From the NCBI GenBank assembly GCA_937958365.1, contig CALFEW010000733.1:1-6959 (forward strand): a stretch of 6,959 nt of DNA, given 5' to 3'. The position numbers were made by a program, and so were the translations under genes. The notes under the pieces are model-generated. The model did no database searches and had not been told where the DNA came from. It saw nothing but the letters and a program-made list of their open reading frames with translations. Below, piece by piece: positions 5,655 through 6,959 of the stretch. Origin of the DNA: an uncultured Chloroflexota bacterium. Lineage in GTDB: Bacteria > Chloroflexota > Anaerolineae > Promineifilales > Promineifilaceae. Each line of letters opens with the position of its first letter. The stretch's first letter is position 1.

Positions 5655-6752
5655 ATGTTTGAAGCGGTCGGCAACATGCACATGCACACGCCCTACTCCG
5701 ATGGCGAGAAGTGGCACGCGGAAATTGCCAACGCGGCCATAGACGCCGGACTGGATTTCATCATCGTCACCGACCACAACGTCTGGGTAGATGGCGTGGA
5801 AGGGTATTATGAGAGTGGGAACGGCCGTGTCCTCCTCCTCACCAGCGAAGAAGTCCACAACACCCGCCGCCAGCCACAAGCCAGCCACTTCCTGGCCTAC
5901 GGCGCTCAGTGCGAACTGGCCGGTTACGCCGCCGACCCCCAACAGTTGATTGACGCAGTCAAAGCGGCCGGCGGTTACGGCTTCCTGGCTCACCCCCACG
6001 AAAAAGACCTCCCCCTGCTCAATTTCGACAATCTTGGCTGGCACGATTGGGACATTGACGGCTATACCGGCCTGGAAATCTGGAACTATATGTCCAGCAT
6101 TAAGAGCCAACTCGCCCTTGCTGTAGACAAAACGCCGCTCAAGTTCAAACCCTTCGGCTTCCTGGCCTTGCTGCGCGTCGCCCTGAACCCAGAAAAATAT
6201 ATCACCGGCCCGGAACCGGAGACGCTGGCTCTGTGGGACCAACTGTTGGCCGAAGGCAAACAAATCCACGCCATCGGCAACAGCGACGCCCACGGCACAC
6301 CCATCCGCCTGGGACCCTGGGAACGCCTTATCTACCCCTACGAATACCTGTTCCGCGCCATCAATACCCACGTCCTCTTGCCCAAAGCACTCACCGGCGA
6401 CCTGGCCGAAGACCGGCGGCTCATTTATGACGCCATTGGTCACGGGCACGCCTGGGTGGCCTACGATCTGCCGCACCCCACCAAAGGCTTTCGTTTCACC
6501 GGGCAGGGCATCAACAAAGGCAGCATGGGCGACAAAGTGCGATTGGACGCCGGGGCAACGCTCCAGGTAAAAACGCCGGTCCCGGCCAACATCCGTCTGA
6601 TCCGCCACGGCAAAGTGGTCGCCGCCAGCGCCAACCAGACCAACCTCACCTACATCCCCGTAGACGAAGGAGCCTATCGCGTCGAATGTACGCTGCCGTT
6701 CCAGGGCAAGGAACGCGGCTGGATTTACAGTAACCCCATTTATTTGTGGTGA
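5655..6752 (+). CDS. PHP-domain metallohydrolase, CehA/McbA-like
   Basis: From ATG 5655 the product has 365 residues. The PHP metal-binding motifs are in the expected order: MHMHTPYSDG (His9, His11, Asp16), TDHN (Asp40, His41), SEEVH (Glu65/66, His68), SHFLAYG (His78), LAHPH (His113, His115) and GNSDAHG (Asp211, His213). This is a complete set for the usual di- or trinuclear metal centre of phosphoesterase-like hydrolases. Residues about 295-365 look like a small beta domain (GATLQVKTPVPANIRLIRHGK...EGAYRVECTLPF) ending in WIYSNPIYLW, a layout common in proteins annotated as CehA/McbA-family metallohydrolases. No signal peptide or membrane segment is seen, so it is probably cytoplasmic. The substrate cannot be inferred; the family name comes from carbaryl hydrolases, but most members are uncharacterised. 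It is divergent from the regulatory operon and appears monocistronic. Confidence 0.92.
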   Translation: MFEAVGNMHMHTPYSDGEKWHAEIANAAIDAGLDFIIVTDHNVWVDGVEGYYESGNGRVLLLTSEEVHNTRRQPQASHFLAYGAQCELAGYAADPQQLIDAVKAAGGYGFLAHPHEKDLPLLNFDNLGWHDWDIDGYTGLEIWNYMSSIKSQLALAVDKTPLKFKPFGFLALLRVALNPEKYITGPEPETLALWDQLLAEGKQIHAIGNSDAHGTPIRLGPWERLIYPYEYLFRAINTHVLLPKALTGDLAEDRRLIYDAIGHGHAWVAYDLPHPTKGFRFTGQGINKGSMGDKVRLDAGATLQVKTPVPANIRLIRHGKVVAASANQTNLTYIPVDEGAYRVECTLPFQGKERGWIYSNPIYLW

Positions 6753-6804
6753 CTGATCACTGCATACTGAAGACCGACTCCCATTCCTCTGGAGTAACTT
6801 TCTT

Positions 6805-6837
6805 AGATTGGACCAATCTTGGAGATTGGTCCAATCT
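6805..6837. repeat. Twin 15-bp palindromes forming a perfect hairpin
   Basis: AGATTGGACCAATCT (6805-6819) and AGATTGGTCCAATCT (6823-6837) are exact reverse complements separated by TGG. Each is also a palindrome of 7-bp half-sites around one central base. The structure lies 52 bp after the PHP stop and about 70 bp before a promoter candidate. It lacks a following T-run on either strand. It may be a dispersed repeat, a tandem operator, or a hairpin that protects the PHP mRNA end. Confidence 0.7.
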
Positions 6838-6905
6838 GTGCCACATAATTTCTAGACAGTTACGAAGTCGTATGACAATCATCATATTTTGTCGCTGCTC
6901 GCTTG

Positions 6906-6914
6906 TGTTACAAT
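6906..6914 (+). promoter_or_regulatory. Candidate extended -10 promoter at right edge
   Basis: TGTTACAAT combines the TGN extension with a -10 hexamer TACAAT (6909-6914). The upstream -35 is weak (TTTTGT, 16-bp spacing). A start site would fall near 6921, just before an ATG at 6930 that stays open to the window end. Confidence 0.35.
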
Positions 6915-6929
6915 CAAGAGCGGTGTGCA

Positions 6930-6959
6930 ATGGGTGAACACGGCCGTTTCCCGCTTCGT
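6930..6959 (+). CDS. Possible first codons of a downstream gene (3' partial)
   Basis: ATG at 6930 begins a frame (MGEHGRFPLR) that runs off the right edge. Support is only positional: it follows the extended -10 candidate by about 15 bp, which would give a very short leader and no clear Shine-Dalgarno. Ten codons are too few to identify a product, and the true start may lie further right. Confidence 0.2.
   Translation, partial: MGEHGRFPLR

Larger units (their letters stand above)
48..6947. repeat. Dispersed palindromic octamer ACGGCCGT, 14 copies
   Basis: Exact copies begin at 48, 821, 904, 2377, 3203, 3609, 3867, 4336, 4410, 4451, 4732, 5076, 5821 and 6940. At equal base frequencies about 0.1 copy is expected in this length. 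Thirteen lie inside called genes and use all three reading phases: Thr-Ala-Val (48, 3609, 3867, 4451, 4732), Gly-Arg (904, 2377, 3203, 4336, 5076, 5821) and Arg-Pro (821, 4410). Protein constraint therefore does not explain them. Confidence 0.9.

Noticed and set aside
5245..5742. Two short plus-strand open frames (5245-5481 and 5482-5742)
   Set aside because: No ribosome sites or domain features. The second runs over the inverted repeat and into the PHP gene in another frame.
5544..6608. Minus-strand open frame of 354 codons opposite the PHP gene
   Set aside because: The plus strand carries all PHP metal-binding motifs in order; the antisense product matches nothing recognisable.
6753..6937. 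Short plus-strand open frame after the PHP gene (6746-6937)
   Set aside because: It overlaps the PHP stop, runs through the twin palindrome and has no ribosome site or domain.

Overview
The window looks like a bacterial chromosome fragment of moderately high GC. I suspect Chloroflexota (Anaerolineae/Ardenticatenia-like): the mix of a large cyclase-type ATPase/TPR protein, a cyclic-nucleotide-binding PP2C phosphatase and stacked STAS/HATPase regulators fits. So does a strongly over-represented palindromic octamer, ACGGCCGT, found 14 times. This assignment is inference, since there is no rRNA or other phylogenetic marker.

Layout. Positions 3-1868 (+) hold the C-terminal part of a large STAND/AAA-type ATPase with helical TPR-like repeats; its start lies outside the window. 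A composite perfect hairpin repeat (1872-1930) separates it from a convergent minus-strand cluster. Read in its own direction (5108 down to 1924), that cluster is STAS protein, HATPase_c_2 anti-sigma-type kinase, second STAS protein, cNMP-binding plus SpoIIE/PP2C phosphatase, and a seven-helix membrane protein resembling the Pyr4/PaxB membrane terpene cyclase family. Positions 5109-5654 are a noncoding divergent intergenic region with inverted repeats. Positions 5655-6752 (+) encode a PHP-domain metallohydrolase of CehA/McbA type. The right edge (6753-6959) holds a twin palindrome, an extended -10 promoter candidate and possibly the first codons of another gene.

How the genes work together. 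The four soluble minus-strand genes form a near-complete partner-switching module of the RsbU/RsbV/RsbW or SpoIIE/SpoIIAA/SpoIIAB type. The kinase would phosphorylate a Ser in each STAS protein, and the PP2C enzyme would reverse this. Its N-terminal cNMP domain keeps the Glu and Arg of the phosphate-binding cassette, so a cyclic nucleotide is a plausible input. No sigma factor is present, so the output is unknown. The membrane protein is last in the same run, and whether it is an effector of the switch or a passenger cannot be told from sequence alone.
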